Shown: positions 1 through 8,548 of the stretch, piece by piece
Layout of the letters: every line of letters begins with the position of its first letter
Numbering within the stretch: the first letter of the stretch is position 1
DNA from: Synechococcus sp. UW140
GTDB lineage: Bacteria; Cyanobacteriota; Cyanobacteriia; PCC-6307; Cyanobiaceae
Reading direction: 5' to 3'
Assembly (NCBI RefSeq): GCF_900474295.1
Contig: NZ_UCOB01000031.1
Location: 31,976-95,975, forward strand
Length of the DNA stretch: 64,000 nt
The notes under the pieces: model-generated
Database searches by the model: none
What the model saw: the letters and a program-made list of their open reading frames with translations, nothing else
What the model was told of the DNA's origin: nothing
Position numbers and translations under genes: made by a program

Positions 1-688
1 CCACGATGCTCACCAGCAGCACCGGCAGCAGTGGCATGACCCAGCCAAAACTGGAGTCGCTGTTGTGGCTGATGCCATCGTTGACGCCGATTTCTGCGTC
101 TGCTTTGAGCAGCGACTCACGGCCATCCGGTAGAGGCTTCACGGTGAGGATCATCAACATCGTGACCACCGCAATGGCTTCAATCACGTAGACCCCGCGG
201 ATCATCCCGAAGGCGGCGAGCAAGGCGCCTCCTAGAGCGCCAATCGCAACACCAACGGCATCCGCACTGCGGGCTAGGGCATAGCCGCGGCTGGATGGGA
301 CGCTGCCGCTGCTCAGTGGAACCGCCAGTTCGATCGCCGGGAAGTAGAGCCCAGCGGCGATCCCGATCAGCATCTGACCACTGAGATAACCCTGGAAGGT
401 GTTGGAGGGCAGCAGCACCAGGTCGGCCATTAGTGCAAGCAGTGCGGCACCACGCACTGGCCAGGAACAGCTCAAACCGCGGTCGAGCAGGATCCCGTTC
501 ACGAGCCGCACCAAGGTGCCGACCAGTGCCGCGGCGGCTAATCCCTGACCGACCTGGCTGGCTGAGAGGTCGACCTGGTGAAAAATGATCGGAGTCATGT
601 AGATCACGCCACCGGCGCCGATCGACGCCAGCAAACGAATCCATGCCACTTCCTGCAATGTTGCGGGAAACTGGTTCCACCAGTTCAA
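1..688 (-). CDS. MFS transporter, partial (C-terminus beyond the window)
   Basis: About 229 residues of a hydrophobic major facilitator protein are visible, with alternating membrane segments (for example IGAGGVIYMTPIIF near the start) and a conserved loop DRGLSC. The reading frame runs unbroken off the left edge. An in-frame stop lies upstream near position 755, so the start must fall between. I chose the TTG at 688, which gives N-W-W-N-Q-F-P before the first membrane helix, but other non-ATG starts are possible. It is divergent from the hydrolase gene with only about 56 bp between. The substrate cannot be told from sequence. The family call is fairly safe; the start is not. Confidence 0.7.
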   Translation of the reverse strand, partial: MNWWNQFPATLQEVAWIRLLASIGAGGVIYMTPIIFHQVDLSASQVGQGLAAAALVGTLVRLVNGILLDRGLSCSWPVRGAALLALMADLVLLPSNTFQGYLSGQMLIGIAAGLYFPAIELAVPLSSGSVPSSRGYALARSADAVGVAIGALGGALLAAFGMIRGVYVIEAIAVVTMLMILTVKPLPDGRESLLKADAEIGVNDGISHNSDSSFGWVMPLLPVLLVSIV

Positions 689-744
689 GGGCCTGGGCCT
701 TGCGACGACGACGCTCAACAGGACGTCCCACGCGGTGGTGGGCG

Positions 745-2322
745 GTGAAGGGTTTGGCCCTCAGTCTGCTGCTCTCACTGGTGTCACCGTGCCCAATCCA
801 GGCCGCTGATCAGCTGGAGGTCACGTTCGATGGTGTGGTGATCCCAGTTGACATCACGGATCTGGTCGCCTGGGGGCGTTCCGGTGGTGTCTCCAACACA
901 GAACTAGGGATTTGGCTGGATTTGCTCGAGCCGGCCAGTCGTCGGGGAATGCTTGAGCTGTTGCGAGCGCCATTAATCACCAACCGCAGCATGGCCCGAC
1001 AGATGCTCGACAGCTGGGCCGGGCGTCGCCTGTTGGATGAGGTTGCCGATCTTGTGCGGGTGGATGACGACACCGTCGGCGTCACTGTGCTCAATACCCT
1101 GGAGGTTCTGCTCAGCAAGCAGCCCCACGTCACCAGTTTGGATCTGCTTGAAGCCTTGCCTGCGAAGCGGGTGCGTCTCGACCTCGACGGTTTGCTTGGA
1201 GTCGCCGAGCATTGGCGAGGCCAGTTGAAGCACCAGCAAGCCCTGGTGAATCGGCTCGATCAGATTCCGATCACTGCGGTGGCACCCAGTCAGTCGATCT
1301 CGATCGATGCCACGACCGGCCGCACACCGCTCCCCCAGGCTCTAACTGTTTCGCACCGTCCCAGGCCGCTGCAGTTGCAGCTGTGGCAGCCGCCTGCAGA
1401 ACGGTTTCGATCCAATGCTCGCGAGCGACCTTGGATTGTGCTGATGCCTGGTCTCGGCGGCAGTCCGGATCACTTCCGCTGGCTAGGCCGTCTGCTCAGT
1501 GCAAAGGGCTGGCCCGTGGTGGTGCTCGAGCATCCCGGCAGCGATTCTGAAGCCGTGGGCGCTTGGCTTCAGGGGCGTCGTCGCCCCCCTGGGGCGGAGG
1601 TGTTGCCTGACCGTCTCAAAGATCTTGAGGCGGTCCTTCAGGCTCAGACGTCAGGCTCTCTGCCTGTTGCTGGCAACAAGGTGGTGTTGGTGGGCCATTC
1701 TCTGGGCTCCCTCACCGCGTTGTTGGCAGCGGGTCTGCGTCCACAGCCTGGGTTGGAGCGTCGCTGTCGCAAGGCGCTTGATGATCTACCCCTCAGCAAT
1801 CTGTCCCGTTTGCTGCAGTGCCAACTGAGTGCTGTTCCGCTTCCCTCAATCGAACCCCCTAGCCAGCTCCTCGCAGTGGTGGGGATGAACAGCTTTGGCA
1901 GCCTCCTTTGGCCCCGCACGCGTCCGGTTCGTTTACAGGTTCCGGTCTTGTTCACTGGGGGCACGCTCGACCTGATCACACCGCCCCTGAACGAGCAGTT
2001 GGAGTTGCTCGTGGCCACGGCTCCGGCTCCTGGCAGTGGCGCTGTGGTGGTTCAGGGTGCCAGCCATTTCTCTCCGATCCGGGTTGAAGGTCAGGCTGGA
2101 GAAAGCAAGGGCAATGACCTTTTTCAGCTCGGCGAGGAGTTGGTTGGGGTTCAACCCCTGCAGGTGCAGGCCTTGCTCGGGGAAGAAATTGTGGCCTTCC
2201 TGGAAGGGATCAATGCGACCTCTTCTTCTGCCATGCCCAGTCTCGTGCACCGTCAGGTGGGGGAGCTGCATCTGCATCGGATCGACCCTGCCGGTGCGGC
2301 AAGCCTTCTCGGTGGCTCTTAG
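745..2322 (+). CDS. secreted alpha/beta hydrolase, DUF1400-type
   Basis: This 525-residue protein starts with a hydrophobic signal-like segment (residues 3-20, ending PIQA) and continues into an N-terminal region typical of cyanobacterial DUF1400 proteins. A classical alpha/beta hydrolase domain follows. The nucleophile elbow GHSLGS puts the serine at about residue 319, an oxyanion-type MPGLGGSPD lies before it, and GGTLDLITPP and GASHFSP near the C-terminus could supply the acid and histidine. An ATG at 643 is also in frame but would give an arginine-rich leader overlapping the divergent MFS gene, so I prefer the GTG at 745. The likely role is a periplasmic or membrane-attached esterase or lipase-like enzyme; the substrate is unknown. 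Confidence 0.75.
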   Translation: MKGLALSLLLSLVSPCPIQAADQLEVTFDGVVIPVDITDLVAWGRSGGVSNTELGIWLDLLEPASRRGMLELLRAPLITNRSMARQMLDSWAGRRLLDEVADLVRVDDDTVGVTVLNTLEVLLSKQPHVTSLDLLEALPAKRVRLDLDGLLGVAEHWRGQLKHQQALVNRLDQIPITAVAPSQSISIDATTGRTPLPQALTVSHRPRPLQLQLWQPPAERFRSNARERPWIVLMPGLGGSPDHFRWLGRLLSAKGWPVVVLEHPGSDSEAVGAWLQGRRRPPGAEVLPDRLKDLEAVLQAQTSGSLPVAGNKVVLVGHSLGSLTALLAAGLRPQPGLERRCRKALDDLPLSNLSRLLQCQLSAVPLPSIEPPSQLLAVVGMNSFGSLLWPRTRPVRLQVPVLFTGGTLDLITPPLNEQLELLVATAPAPGSGAVVVQGASHFSPIRVEGQAGESKGNDLFQLGEELVGVQPLQVQALLGEEIVAFLEGINATSSSAMPSLVHRQVGELHLHRIDPAGAASLLGGS

Positions 2323-2332
2323 CGCTTCAGGA

Positions 2333-3352
2333 TTAGTAGCGCACGCGCGGATCGAGCGTCGCGACCAGCAGGTCCACGAAGACGCTAACCATCACCACGA
2401 GAGCCGCGATGACCACGACAATCCCTTGCACCACTGGGTAATCGCGCTGGTTGATGCTCTCCTGCAGGCGCAGGGCAATGCCCGGCCAGGAGAAGGTGAC
2501 TTCGATCAACAGGGCGCCGCCAATCAGCGATGCAACAGTGATGCCGGCGATGGTGAGAACGGGCAGCAGCGCATTGGGCAGGGCATGGCGCAGCACGACT
2601 TGGGATTCGCTCAGGCCGCGGCTGCGGGCAGCCTCGACGTAGTCGGAACGTAAAGCTCGGCGCAGATTGAGGCGTAGGGCGTTGGTGAACACCCCGCTGA
2701 GCAGGAGCCCAAGGGTGCAGGCTGGCAAGGCCAGATGGCGCACAGCCCCATTGAGCGCAACCCAGTCGCCGCTGAGGATGCTGTCCAGGATTAGGAAACC
2801 GCTGCCCGAGGGGGGCACCAAGCTGGGTGGAAAACGTCCACCCACTGGAAGCCAGCCCAGGATGACGGCAAACAGCAGCTGGAGCAGCATCGCCACCCAG
2901 AAGGGGGGCAGGGCATAGGTGCCGATGCCGTAGAAGCGTCCGGCCAAATCCAGCTTCCCCTCCGGACGGGCGATGCCGCTGAATCCCACGGCCAGGCCGC
3001 TCACGGCTGCCAGCGTCAGGGCCGTGATGCTCAGCTCCAGGCTGGCTGGCAATGCATCGGCAATGATCTGGCGCACCGGTTCCTGGTTGATCAATGCAGC
3101 TCCGAGGTCGCCGTGGAGCAGCCGATTGATGAAGTCGATGTATTGATCGCTCAGGGGCATATCCAGCCCGAGCCGTTCCCGCAGCAGCGCCTTGGCGGCG
3201 GCAGGGGCCCTGCTGCCCAGGACTGCATCCACTGGGTCGCCCGGAGCGACCCGCAGGAGAAGAAACACCAGGCTGGAAATCAGCCAAAGCATCACCGGTG
3301 CCAGGGCGAGTCGGGTCGCGCCGTAGCGCAGCAGTTCGCGTCCGCGTGCCAT
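2333..3352 (-). CDS. ABC transporter permease, DppB/OppB-like
   Basis: This 339-residue inner-membrane protein has about six hydrophobic segments. Its permease signature loop near residue 255 reads HALPNALLPVLTIAG, the form typical of dipeptide/oligopeptide permeases of the DppB type. The N-terminal motif FLLLRVAPGDPVDAVLG is also characteristic. Its ATG overlaps the stop of the solute-binding protein gene as TGATG, so the two are translationally coupled. The second permease and the ATPase subunits a complete importer needs are not in the window; they must lie elsewhere or be shared. The transported compound (peptide, nickel or another small molecule) is not determined. Confidence 0.88.
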   Translation of the reverse strand: MARGRELLRYGATRLALAPVMLWLISSLVFLLLRVAPGDPVDAVLGSRAPAAAKALLRERLGLDMPLSDQYIDFINRLLHGDLGAALINQEPVRQIIADALPASLELSITALTLAAVSGLAVGFSGIARPEGKLDLAGRFYGIGTYALPPFWVAMLLQLLFAVILGWLPVGGRFPPSLVPPSGSGFLILDSILSGDWVALNGAVRHLALPACTLGLLLSGVFTNALRLNLRRALRSDYVEAARSRGLSESQVVLRHALPNALLPVLTIAGITVASLIGGALLIEVTFSWPGIALRLQESINQRDYPVVQGIVVVIAALVVMVSVFVDLLVATLDPRVRY

Positions 3353-4965
3353 CAGCGTTTCTCCCGCAGTCGAGCCAGTCGCAGTTGGCCACTGCCGTTG
3401 AATTCAGGCGGTGCTAGGTGAGTCTGGGCCCAGGCCTTGGGGGTCACCAGCCACACCGGCAGGTATGCGGCGCCCTCTGCGGCCATTGTGTCGATGGCCA
3501 GGAGTTGTTCCAGCCGTTCCGCGCCTTTGAGGGAATCGCTGCGTCGGAGGGCTGTCTCAAGGCCTGGACGCGTCCAGAAGCTGCCGCTGATCACCGCCTC
3601 GCCGGCTTCGCAGATGTCTCCTTTGGCTTGGGTGCAGCTCAGTAGAGGAGCCAGATAAGCCTCAGGGTCTGGATAGGAGCCACCCCAGTCGAGCATCACA
3701 GCCTTGAAGGCCCCTTCGCCGAGCTGCCGGTACACAGTGGTGGACTCCACTCCCTCCAGTCTGAGACGAATGCAGTCGGGTAGATCGCGGCTGAGTTGGG
3801 CCTGCCAGGTGAGAGCCATCAGTCGATCGGAGGGCACGTTGGAGCGATAGGTGAAGGGCAGTTCCAGGGGTTGTCCCTGGCAGTAGCCCGACTGACGCAG
3901 CAGGGTCCGGGTTCTTTCTGGCGAGTAGAGGGGCCAAGGTTCCTGGCTGCCGCCCTGGAGGCTGGGCGGAATCAGTGAGCGGAGTGGTTGGCGTTGGCCG
4001 TGGCTGACCCGGGTGCTGATCAGGCTGCGATCAAGGCTGTGGACCAATGCTTGGCGCACCTGCTTTGACAGCAGCGGTGGGGAGTTGCTCAGGAAGGTGA
4101 TGTAGCCGATCTGGAGGGCAGGGCCGCTGCTCTCCAGCAGCAGGCCCTGGGCGGCCCTTCGATCCAGGGCAAGGCGCTGGTCTTCGTCAATGGATTCCGA
4201 CAGCAAGACATCCACCTCACCACTACGCAAAGCTCCAAACAGGGCTGTGGAATTGCTGAGGTTGATTAGGTCGAGTCCCGCATTGCTCGGAGGGGCGCCC
4301 CAATAGCGCTTGAACGGCACGAGGCGCTGTTGCGTGGCCCGAAAGCTGGCCAACTTGTATGGCCCTGTGCCGATGAAACGATCGTTGAGAAAACGGTCTT
4401 TGTACTTGGCGTAGGCCGTCGGGGAAATCGGCGTGAGGTAGGGGGATGTGAGCAAGCTCTCCAGTGAACTGGAGGGACGGCTCAGCCGCAGCCTCAGTAC
4501 ATCGCTGGCAGGTGTCTCGATCGCCTGGATGCGGTCTCCAACCACGTAGCTCTGAGTGCCGATGCGCAGAAACCGGTTCAGGCTGAAGGCCATGGCCTCA
4601 GCATCGAAGCGAGTGCCGTCGTGGAACAGCACATCGCGTCGAAGTGGGATGGTGACTGTGCGGCCTCCATCGCTGATCTGCGGTTGCTCAGCAGCTAGTT
4701 GGGGTTTGAGGCTGCTGTCCTGTTCGCGCGTGTAAAGGGTGTCGCCGAGTGCACTGAGCAGCTGGAGTGTGCCGTAGGTACTGGCCTGGGCGGGATCCAG
4801 CGATGCGATCCGGCCAGCGCTGGCCACGGTTAATCGATCACTGCTGCGCTGGTGTTGGCAGGCGAGCTGGCTGATGCTCAGCCCCAGCACAACAGCAACG
4901 CTGATCCAAGTGCTGCGGAACCGACGCTGCTGCTGCAAGGGTTGAGATTGGCTGGTGCACCCCAT
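3352..4965 (-). CDS. ABC transporter solute-binding lipoprotein (SBP_bac_5 family)
   Basis: This 537-residue protein has a lipoprotein signal: a basic region, a hydrophobic stretch and the lipobox LSISQLAC with the lipidated cysteine at residue 36. The mature part shows family 5 binding-protein features, such as LTVASAGRIASLDPAQASTY after the signal, VLFHDGTRFDAEAMAFSL near residue 115, and GTGPYKLASF near residue 200. It would bind the substrate in the periplasm and pass it to the downstream DppB-like permease, whose start overlaps this stop. A small gene ends directly before this ATG (TGAATG). Peptides are the usual ligands of this family, but the ligand here is inferred only. Confidence 0.88.
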   Translation of the reverse strand: MGCTSQSQPLQQQRRFRSTWISVAVVLGLSISQLACQHQRSSDRLTVASAGRIASLDPAQASTYGTLQLLSALGDTLYTREQDSSLKPQLAAEQPQISDGGRTVTIPLRRDVLFHDGTRFDAEAMAFSLNRFLRIGTQSYVVGDRIQAIETPASDVLRLRLSRPSSSLESLLTSPYLTPISPTAYAKYKDRFLNDRFIGTGPYKLASFRATQQRLVPFKRYWGAPPSNAGLDLINLSNSTALFGALRSGEVDVLLSESIDEDQRLALDRRAAQGLLLESSGPALQIGYITFLSNSPPLLSKQVRQALVHSLDRSLISTRVSHGQRQPLRSLIPPSLQGGSQEPWPLYSPERTRTLLRQSGYCQGQPLELPFTYRSNVPSDRLMALTWQAQLSRDLPDCIRLRLEGVESTTVYRQLGEGAFKAVMLDWGGSYPDPEAYLAPLLSCTQAKGDICEAGEAVISGSFWTRPGLETALRRSDSLKGAERLEQLLAIDTMAAEGAAYLPVWLVTPKAWAQTHLAPPEFNGSGQLRLARLREKR

Positions 4966-5184
4966 TCAAGGGTGGCTTGCGGCTCCTTGGGCATCCTCGT
5001 GGCGATCTGATGCGTCTGACAGGCAGATCTGCCCGAGTGACACCTCAAAAACATGGGAGCCTCCGGATGCCTGGAGGGGCCACCGCCTCACCCAGCAGCG
5101 ATCGTGGCAGTCATCGATTCCTATCACTTGGAACAGATCACAGCTGTCAATCAGCTGGATGCAATCCCCCTGATGCACGTCCAT
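4966..5184 (-). CDS. conserved-looking small protein upstream of the ABC binding protein
   Basis: A 72-residue reading frame fills most of the gap upstream of the binding-protein gene, and its TGA directly abuts that gene's ATG (TGAATG). The sequence has a compact beta-rich look: GDCIQLIDSCDLFQVIGI, then RCWVRRWPL, then FEVSLGQI, much like small SH3-like or KOW-like cyanobacterial proteins. It is rich in cysteine (five in the first 50 residues). I chose the ATG giving MDVHQGD; an ATG five codons upstream is equally possible. No function is known to me. The tight junction supports it being a real, co-translated gene; the same region on the plus strand reads less like a protein. Confidence 0.5.
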   Translation of the reverse strand: MDVHQGDCIQLIDSCDLFQVIGIDDCHDRCWVRRWPLQASGGSHVFEVSLGQICLSDASDRHEDAQGAASHP

Positions 5185-5359
5185 GGTCGATGGTTGCATC
5201 GATTGGAGGCAGCGTTGACCGTTTCCTGGAATCAAAGCGTTCGGCATGAACGGAACAGCACAAATCGAATAGTTCTGATCTGGGCCGCTGTGAATTGTCA
5301 TAACTCTGCCCTATCGCCAGGGTGTGGCGCCAGTGCGGCTGGCTTGTATGTGGTTTTGC

Positions 5360-6682
5360 TCAGAGGCAGCCGAGATGGGCGGCGATGCCGCGCACCTCGG
5401 GTAAGGCTGTGATCGCCTCCAGGGCGGACTTCATGGCGCCGTTGCTCACTTCGTGCGTGATCACAACGATCTCTGCAGCTGCATCGGTGGGGTCAAACTG
5501 CACGATCGATTGGATTGACACGCCCTGATCACCAAAGCAGGAGCCGATCCGGCCGATCACTCCAGGAGCATCATCCGTTGTGAAGCGCACATAGTTGCGC
5601 TGGCGGATCTGGCTGCTGTTGACCAGGTGGCAGGCGCGCCAGCTGCTCGCCGCTAGCAGCGGGTCGAGGTTGCCATCGCTGTCGTCGAGTTGTCGGATGC
5701 CGGCGATGTTGAGGATGTCAGCCACGACGGCCGATGCTGTGGGGCCTGCACCTGCGCCCGGGCCGTAGAACATCACCCTGCCAATCGGGTCGCCCTCGAC
5801 AAGGATGGCGTTGTTGACACCGTTCACACCGGCCAAGGGGTGGTCGCTGGGGACCAGGGTGGGTTGCACCCGCACGGCCAGCGGTAAGGAGGTCTTGTCG
5901 TTGTCACCCTCGTCGTCTTCCACGCGCTCGGCGACAGCCAGCAGCTTCACCCCGTAATCCAGTTGCGTGGCGTAATCCACATCGCGGCTTTGGAGGTTGC
6001 TGATGCCAGCGGTGGGAATGCCGCTGCGGTCGATCGGTCCGCCGAAGGCCAGGCCGGAGAGGATCGCGATCTTGTCGGCGGCATCGAGTCCGTCGACGTC
6101 AGCTGCGGGATCGGCTTCCGCGTAGCCCAACTCTTGGGCATCCTTCAAGACCGATTGGTAGTTCGCCCCTTCATGGGCCATGCGGGAGAGGATGTAGTTG
6201 GTGGTGCCGTTGATGATGCCGCTCACCCGTTGGATTCGGTTTCCGCCAAGGGATTGCTTCAACGGTTCAATGATCGGAATGCCTCCACCCACGGCGGCTT
6301 CAATCAGCACGTACACCCCTGCGGCCGCGGCGGCCGCGGCAATCTCTTCGCCATGGCGTGCGATTACAGCCTTGTTCGCGGTGACCACGGATTTCCCGGC
6401 GGCAATGGCGCGCATGATCAGGGTGCGTGCCGGCTCAAGGCCGCCCATCACCTCCACCACCACATGCACGTTGGCATCGTCCACAACCTCTTGGGGATCT
6501 GTGGTGAGCAACGAGGGGTCGAGTTCAACCGGGCGTGAGCGATTGAGGTCGCGAACAGCGACACGGGCGATTTGCAGGTCGCCGATCAAGGGGTGTCGGT
6601 CTTTCGGATTGTTGAGGATGGCGGCGACCCCTGCTCCGACGGTGCCAAGGCCGAGCAGGCCGATGCCGATCCGAGTCGCCAT
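5360..6682 (-). CDS. hom: homoserine dehydrogenase
   Basis: This 440-residue enzyme reduces aspartate semialdehyde to homoserine with NAD(P)H, the branch step toward threonine and methionine. The N-terminal Rossmann fold shows GLLGLGTVGAGVAA (about residues 8-21). The NAD and substrate regions SVVTANKAVIARHG and EAAVGGGIPII follow, as does the signature GIINGTTNYILSRM near residue 160. A C-terminal ACT domain (from about residue 365, DAPGVIGRIGSCFGDQGVSI) suggests allosteric control by an amino acid, as in other monofunctional forms. Length and domain order are normal. It is separated by 34 bp from the upstream sufE on the same strand. Confidence 0.97.
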   Translation of the reverse strand: MATRIGIGLLGLGTVGAGVAAILNNPKDRHPLIGDLQIARVAVRDLNRSRPVELDPSLLTTDPQEVVDDANVHVVVEVMGGLEPARTLIMRAIAAGKSVVTANKAVIARHGEEIAAAAAAAGVYVLIEAAVGGGIPIIEPLKQSLGGNRIQRVSGIINGTTNYILSRMAHEGANYQSVLKDAQELGYAEADPAADVDGLDAADKIAILSGLAFGGPIDRSGIPTAGISNLQSRDVDYATQLDYGVKLLAVAERVEDDEGDNDKTSLPLAVRVQPTLVPSDHPLAGVNGVNNAILVEGDPIGRVMFYGPGAGAGPTASAVVADILNIAGIRQLDDSDGNLDPLLAASSWRACHLVNSSQIRQRNYVRFTTDDAPGVIGRIGSCFGDQGVSIQSIVQFDPTDAAAEIVVITHEVSNGAMKSALEAITALPEVRGIAAHLGCL

Positions 6683-6716
6683 GGGGGGGTCCGTTTGCGT
6701 CGTCAGTGCTACGACT

Positions 6717-7178
6717 TTATTCAGAGGCGGGTGCCGAGTCGCCCACGAAGCGTGAGGCCTGGGCCTGCATCATCCGCAGGATGTTGAGGAAGCCATTGGC
6801 GCGTGATGGGGTGAGGCTGGCCTGAAGGCCTGTTGCGGCGATAAAAGTAGGGTCGACAGCCATCACTTCGGCTGGAGTGAGGCCATCAAGGCCCTGAATC
6901 AGCAAGGCCAGCAACCCTTTGGTGATCAGGGCGTCAGAGGCGCCCTGCCAGTGCAGGACTCCATTGTTGAGGCTGGAGTCGATGAAGACCTGGGAGACGC
7001 AGCCCTGAACGCGACGGTCTTCGGTTTGCAACTCTTGCCCCATTGCAGGCAGCTTTTTGGCTAGCCAAAGCACGTATTCGTATCGCTTCCGTGCGTCTGA
7101 CGTGCCGTTGAGTTTCTCCGCCAGTCGGTCGAGGGCGGCGCTGCCGTAGCTGCTACCGGCACTGGCGGATGGATCCAT
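6717..7178 (-). CDS. sufE: SufE family Fe-S cluster assembly sulfur acceptor
   Basis: This 153-residue protein matches SufE: the N-terminal helix RYEYVLWLAKKLPAM leads to DRRVQGCVSQVF, where Cys60 is the sulfur-accepting cysteine. The C-terminal half contains GLLALLIQGLDGLTPAEV and LTPSRANGFLNIL, both typical of the family. SufE takes persulfide sulfur from the cysteine desulfurase SufS and hands it to the SufBCD scaffold in the cytoplasm. The suf operon itself is not in the window, which is usual in cyanobacteria, where sufE is unlinked. It lies 6 bp downstream of a secreted-protein gene and upstream of hom, all in the same direction. Confidence 0.95.
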   Translation of the reverse strand: MDPSASAGSSYGSAALDRLAEKLNGTSDARKRYEYVLWLAKKLPAMGQELQTEDRRVQGCVSQVFIDSSLNNGVLHWQGASDALITKGLLALLIQGLDGLTPAEVMAVDPTFIAATGLQASLTPSRANGFLNILRMMQAQASRFVGDSAPASE

Positions 7179-7184
7179 GGCGTG

Positions 7185-7667
7185 TCAGCCGATGCGTGAG
7201 CGTCGAACCCTACCGAGCAGGGTGGTGGTGCTGAAGAAGCCCACGCCTCCGAGCGCGCCAAGCAGAAGAAGGGAGGATGGCTCTGTCTGGCTGATCGCAT
7301 CGATCTGCACCTGGCCATTGCGGATCGGTAGGGCCAGGTAGTCCCGGTGCCCAGGGCCGCCATCAACCTGCAGATCAACGGTCTGCAGGTCCGAGTTGTC
7401 TTGGTCGAGGGTCGGCAAGCTCAGCCGCAGCTGTCCGCTGGCATCGATGCGACCCAATTCCGCTCCGGCGCTGCCATCGGCCTTCATGACGCGCACTACT
7501 GCATCTTTCACTGGATCGCCGCTGGAGTAGGTGCTGCGCAACTCCAGGTTGCCGTTGAGATAGCGAAGGCTGCTTTCGATCGCATGGGCTTTGCCTTCAG
7601 CAGGCAGGCTCAGCGTCAGGGTGCAGGCCGTGGCGCCAATCATCAGGCTGCGTTTGAGGCTGAACAT
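7185..7667 (-). CDS. secreted or membrane-anchored hypothetical protein
   Basis: This 160-residue protein has an N-terminal signal peptide (residues 1-29, SLMIGATACTLTLSLPAEGKAHA). The middle is predicted beta-rich (LRYLNGNLELRSTYSSGDPVKDAVVRVM), resembling the carboxypeptidase-regulatory-like or transthyretin-like folds used for additive periplasmic domains. A C-terminal hydrophobic segment (SSLLLLGALGGVGFFSTTTLL) is followed by RVRRSR, so the protein is probably held in the membrane by its C-terminus with the body outside. The order helix plus basic tail recalls sorting-type anchors, but I do not see a defined PEP-CTERM motif. It lies immediately upstream of sufE. Function unknown. Confidence 0.7.
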   Translation of the reverse strand: MFSLKRSLMIGATACTLTLSLPAEGKAHAIESSLRYLNGNLELRSTYSSGDPVKDAVVRVMKADGSAGAELGRIDASGQLRLSLPTLDQDNSDLQTVDLQVDGGPGHRDYLALPIRNGQVQIDAISQTEPSSLLLLGALGGVGFFSTTTLLGRVRRSRIG

Positions 7668-7824
7668 CGATCGCAGGCAAACAGCTGTTTCATCGTGCGG
7701 GCCATCACTCGGAATGGGAAGGGGGCGTCCCCGAATCCGTTGCTGCGGCCGACTGTTTTCGGCGGCGTCCCCTATGGCTCGCCTTGGCCCTTGGGTATGG
7801 CTCTTCCTGAGCAGTTGAAGCCTC

Positions 7825-7850
7825 TGGTGACGTCAGCTGGTGACGTCAGC
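7825..7850. repeat. two tandem 13-bp copies containing TGACGTCA
   Basis: The unit TGGTGACGTCAGC occurs twice, head to tail, at 7825-7837 and 7838-7850. Each copy holds the perfect 8-bp palindrome TGACGTCA. It lies between the stop of the cyclo-ligase gene and the start of the downstream secreted-protein gene, so it could be part of that gene's promoter region. The repeat is seen directly; any binding role is inference. Confidence 0.8.
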
Positions 7851-7867
7851 CCCAGCACGCGACAGCC

Positions 7868-8548
7868 TCATTCAGCCCAGTCCTCAGCTGTTGTTGGCGA
7901 GGCTGGCTTGCTCTCTCCACTGCACTCCACTGCACTCCACTGCACTCCACTCCACTCCACTCCCCTTTCGCTCACCCAGCCATCAAAGGGCAGGTCCCAG
8001 GCTGATCTGGGCAGGTCGACAGGGCTGATGCAGGCCTCGGCCACCACCACCATGGCCTTCACGCTCTTCCAGTGTGGGTCGGCACGCAGGCGGTCGTAGT
8101 AGCCGCCGCCGTAGCCAAGCCGGACCCCTTTCAGATCCACAGCCAGGGCTGGCACGAGAAGGATCTGGATCTCTTGCGGCATCAGCAGCCTTCCGGTTTG
8201 TGGAGCGGGGATTCCGCTGCTGTCAGGAGAGAGTGGGCCGCCATCCCAGGGGCGATAGGTCAGTCCGCCTGCTCCATCACTGCAGGGCAGGGCCAGGGGC
8301 CAGGGCTTCAGCGCTGTTGGTAAGGAGCGGAGGTCGGTTTCGCCTGGAAGCGGCCAGTAAATGCCGATGTGGCCGCCGCCCCGGATCAGAGTCGTTCTGG
8401 CGATCATGTCCGCCAGCATGCGCTCCACTGCTGCTTGGATCAAGCGGTCATCGCGTTGTCGACGCTTGGTGCGGAAATGGCGGCGTAGCCGCTGTTTGGC
8501 TTCTTGGCCGTTGTCATTTTGGTTGTTGTCATTCGAGGACTGATTCAT
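7868..8548 (-). CDS. 5-formyltetrahydrofolate cyclo-ligase
   Basis: This 226-residue enzyme converts 5-formyl-THF to 5,10-methenyl-THF using ATP. Typical features are the basic N-terminus RRHFRTKRRQRDD, the folate/ATP region GGHIGIYWPLPGETDLRSL, and the nucleotide-binding motif GVRLGYGGGYYDRL near residue 145. The family's usual C-terminus ends near DLPFDGWVSERG at about residue 196. Here about 30 more residues follow, rich in Trp, Ser, Val and Glu, encoded by a DNA minisatellite at 7915-7963. The tail is therefore probably a slippage product and not functional. The stop of the methyltransferase gene upstream overlaps this ATG by 4 bp (ATGA). Confidence 0.93.
   Translation of the reverse strand: MNQSSNDNNQNDNGQEAKQRLRRHFRTKRRQRDDRLIQAAVERMLADMIARTTLIRGGGHIGIYWPLPGETDLRSLPTALKPWPLALPCSDGAGGLTYRPWDGGPLSPDSSGIPAPQTGRLLMPQEIQILLVPALAVDLKGVRLGYGGGYYDRLRADPHWKSVKAMVVVAEACISPVDLPRSAWDLPFDGWVSERGVEWSGVQWSAVECSGESKPASPTTAEDWAE
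7915..7963. repeat. minisatellite inside the cyclo-ligase C-terminus
   Basis: The plus strand carries three exact copies of the 10-mer TGCACTCCAC (7921-7950), preceded by CTCCAC and followed by two copies of the 5-mer TCCAC. On the minus strand it encodes the W-S-G-V/W-S-A-V type residues of the extended tail of the cyclo-ligase. A 10-bp unit is not a multiple of three, so gain or loss of a unit would shift frame and change where the protein ends. Confidence 0.95.

Noticed and set aside
180..731. 183-residue minus frame at the left end
   Set aside because: It is an out-of-frame shadow of the MFS transporter; the true frame encodes hydrophobic membrane segments.
2385..3392. 335-residue minus frame overlapping the ABC permease
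   Set aside because: Same-strand shadow with Pro/Arg/Ser-rich composition; the permease frame has the membrane segments and EAA loop.
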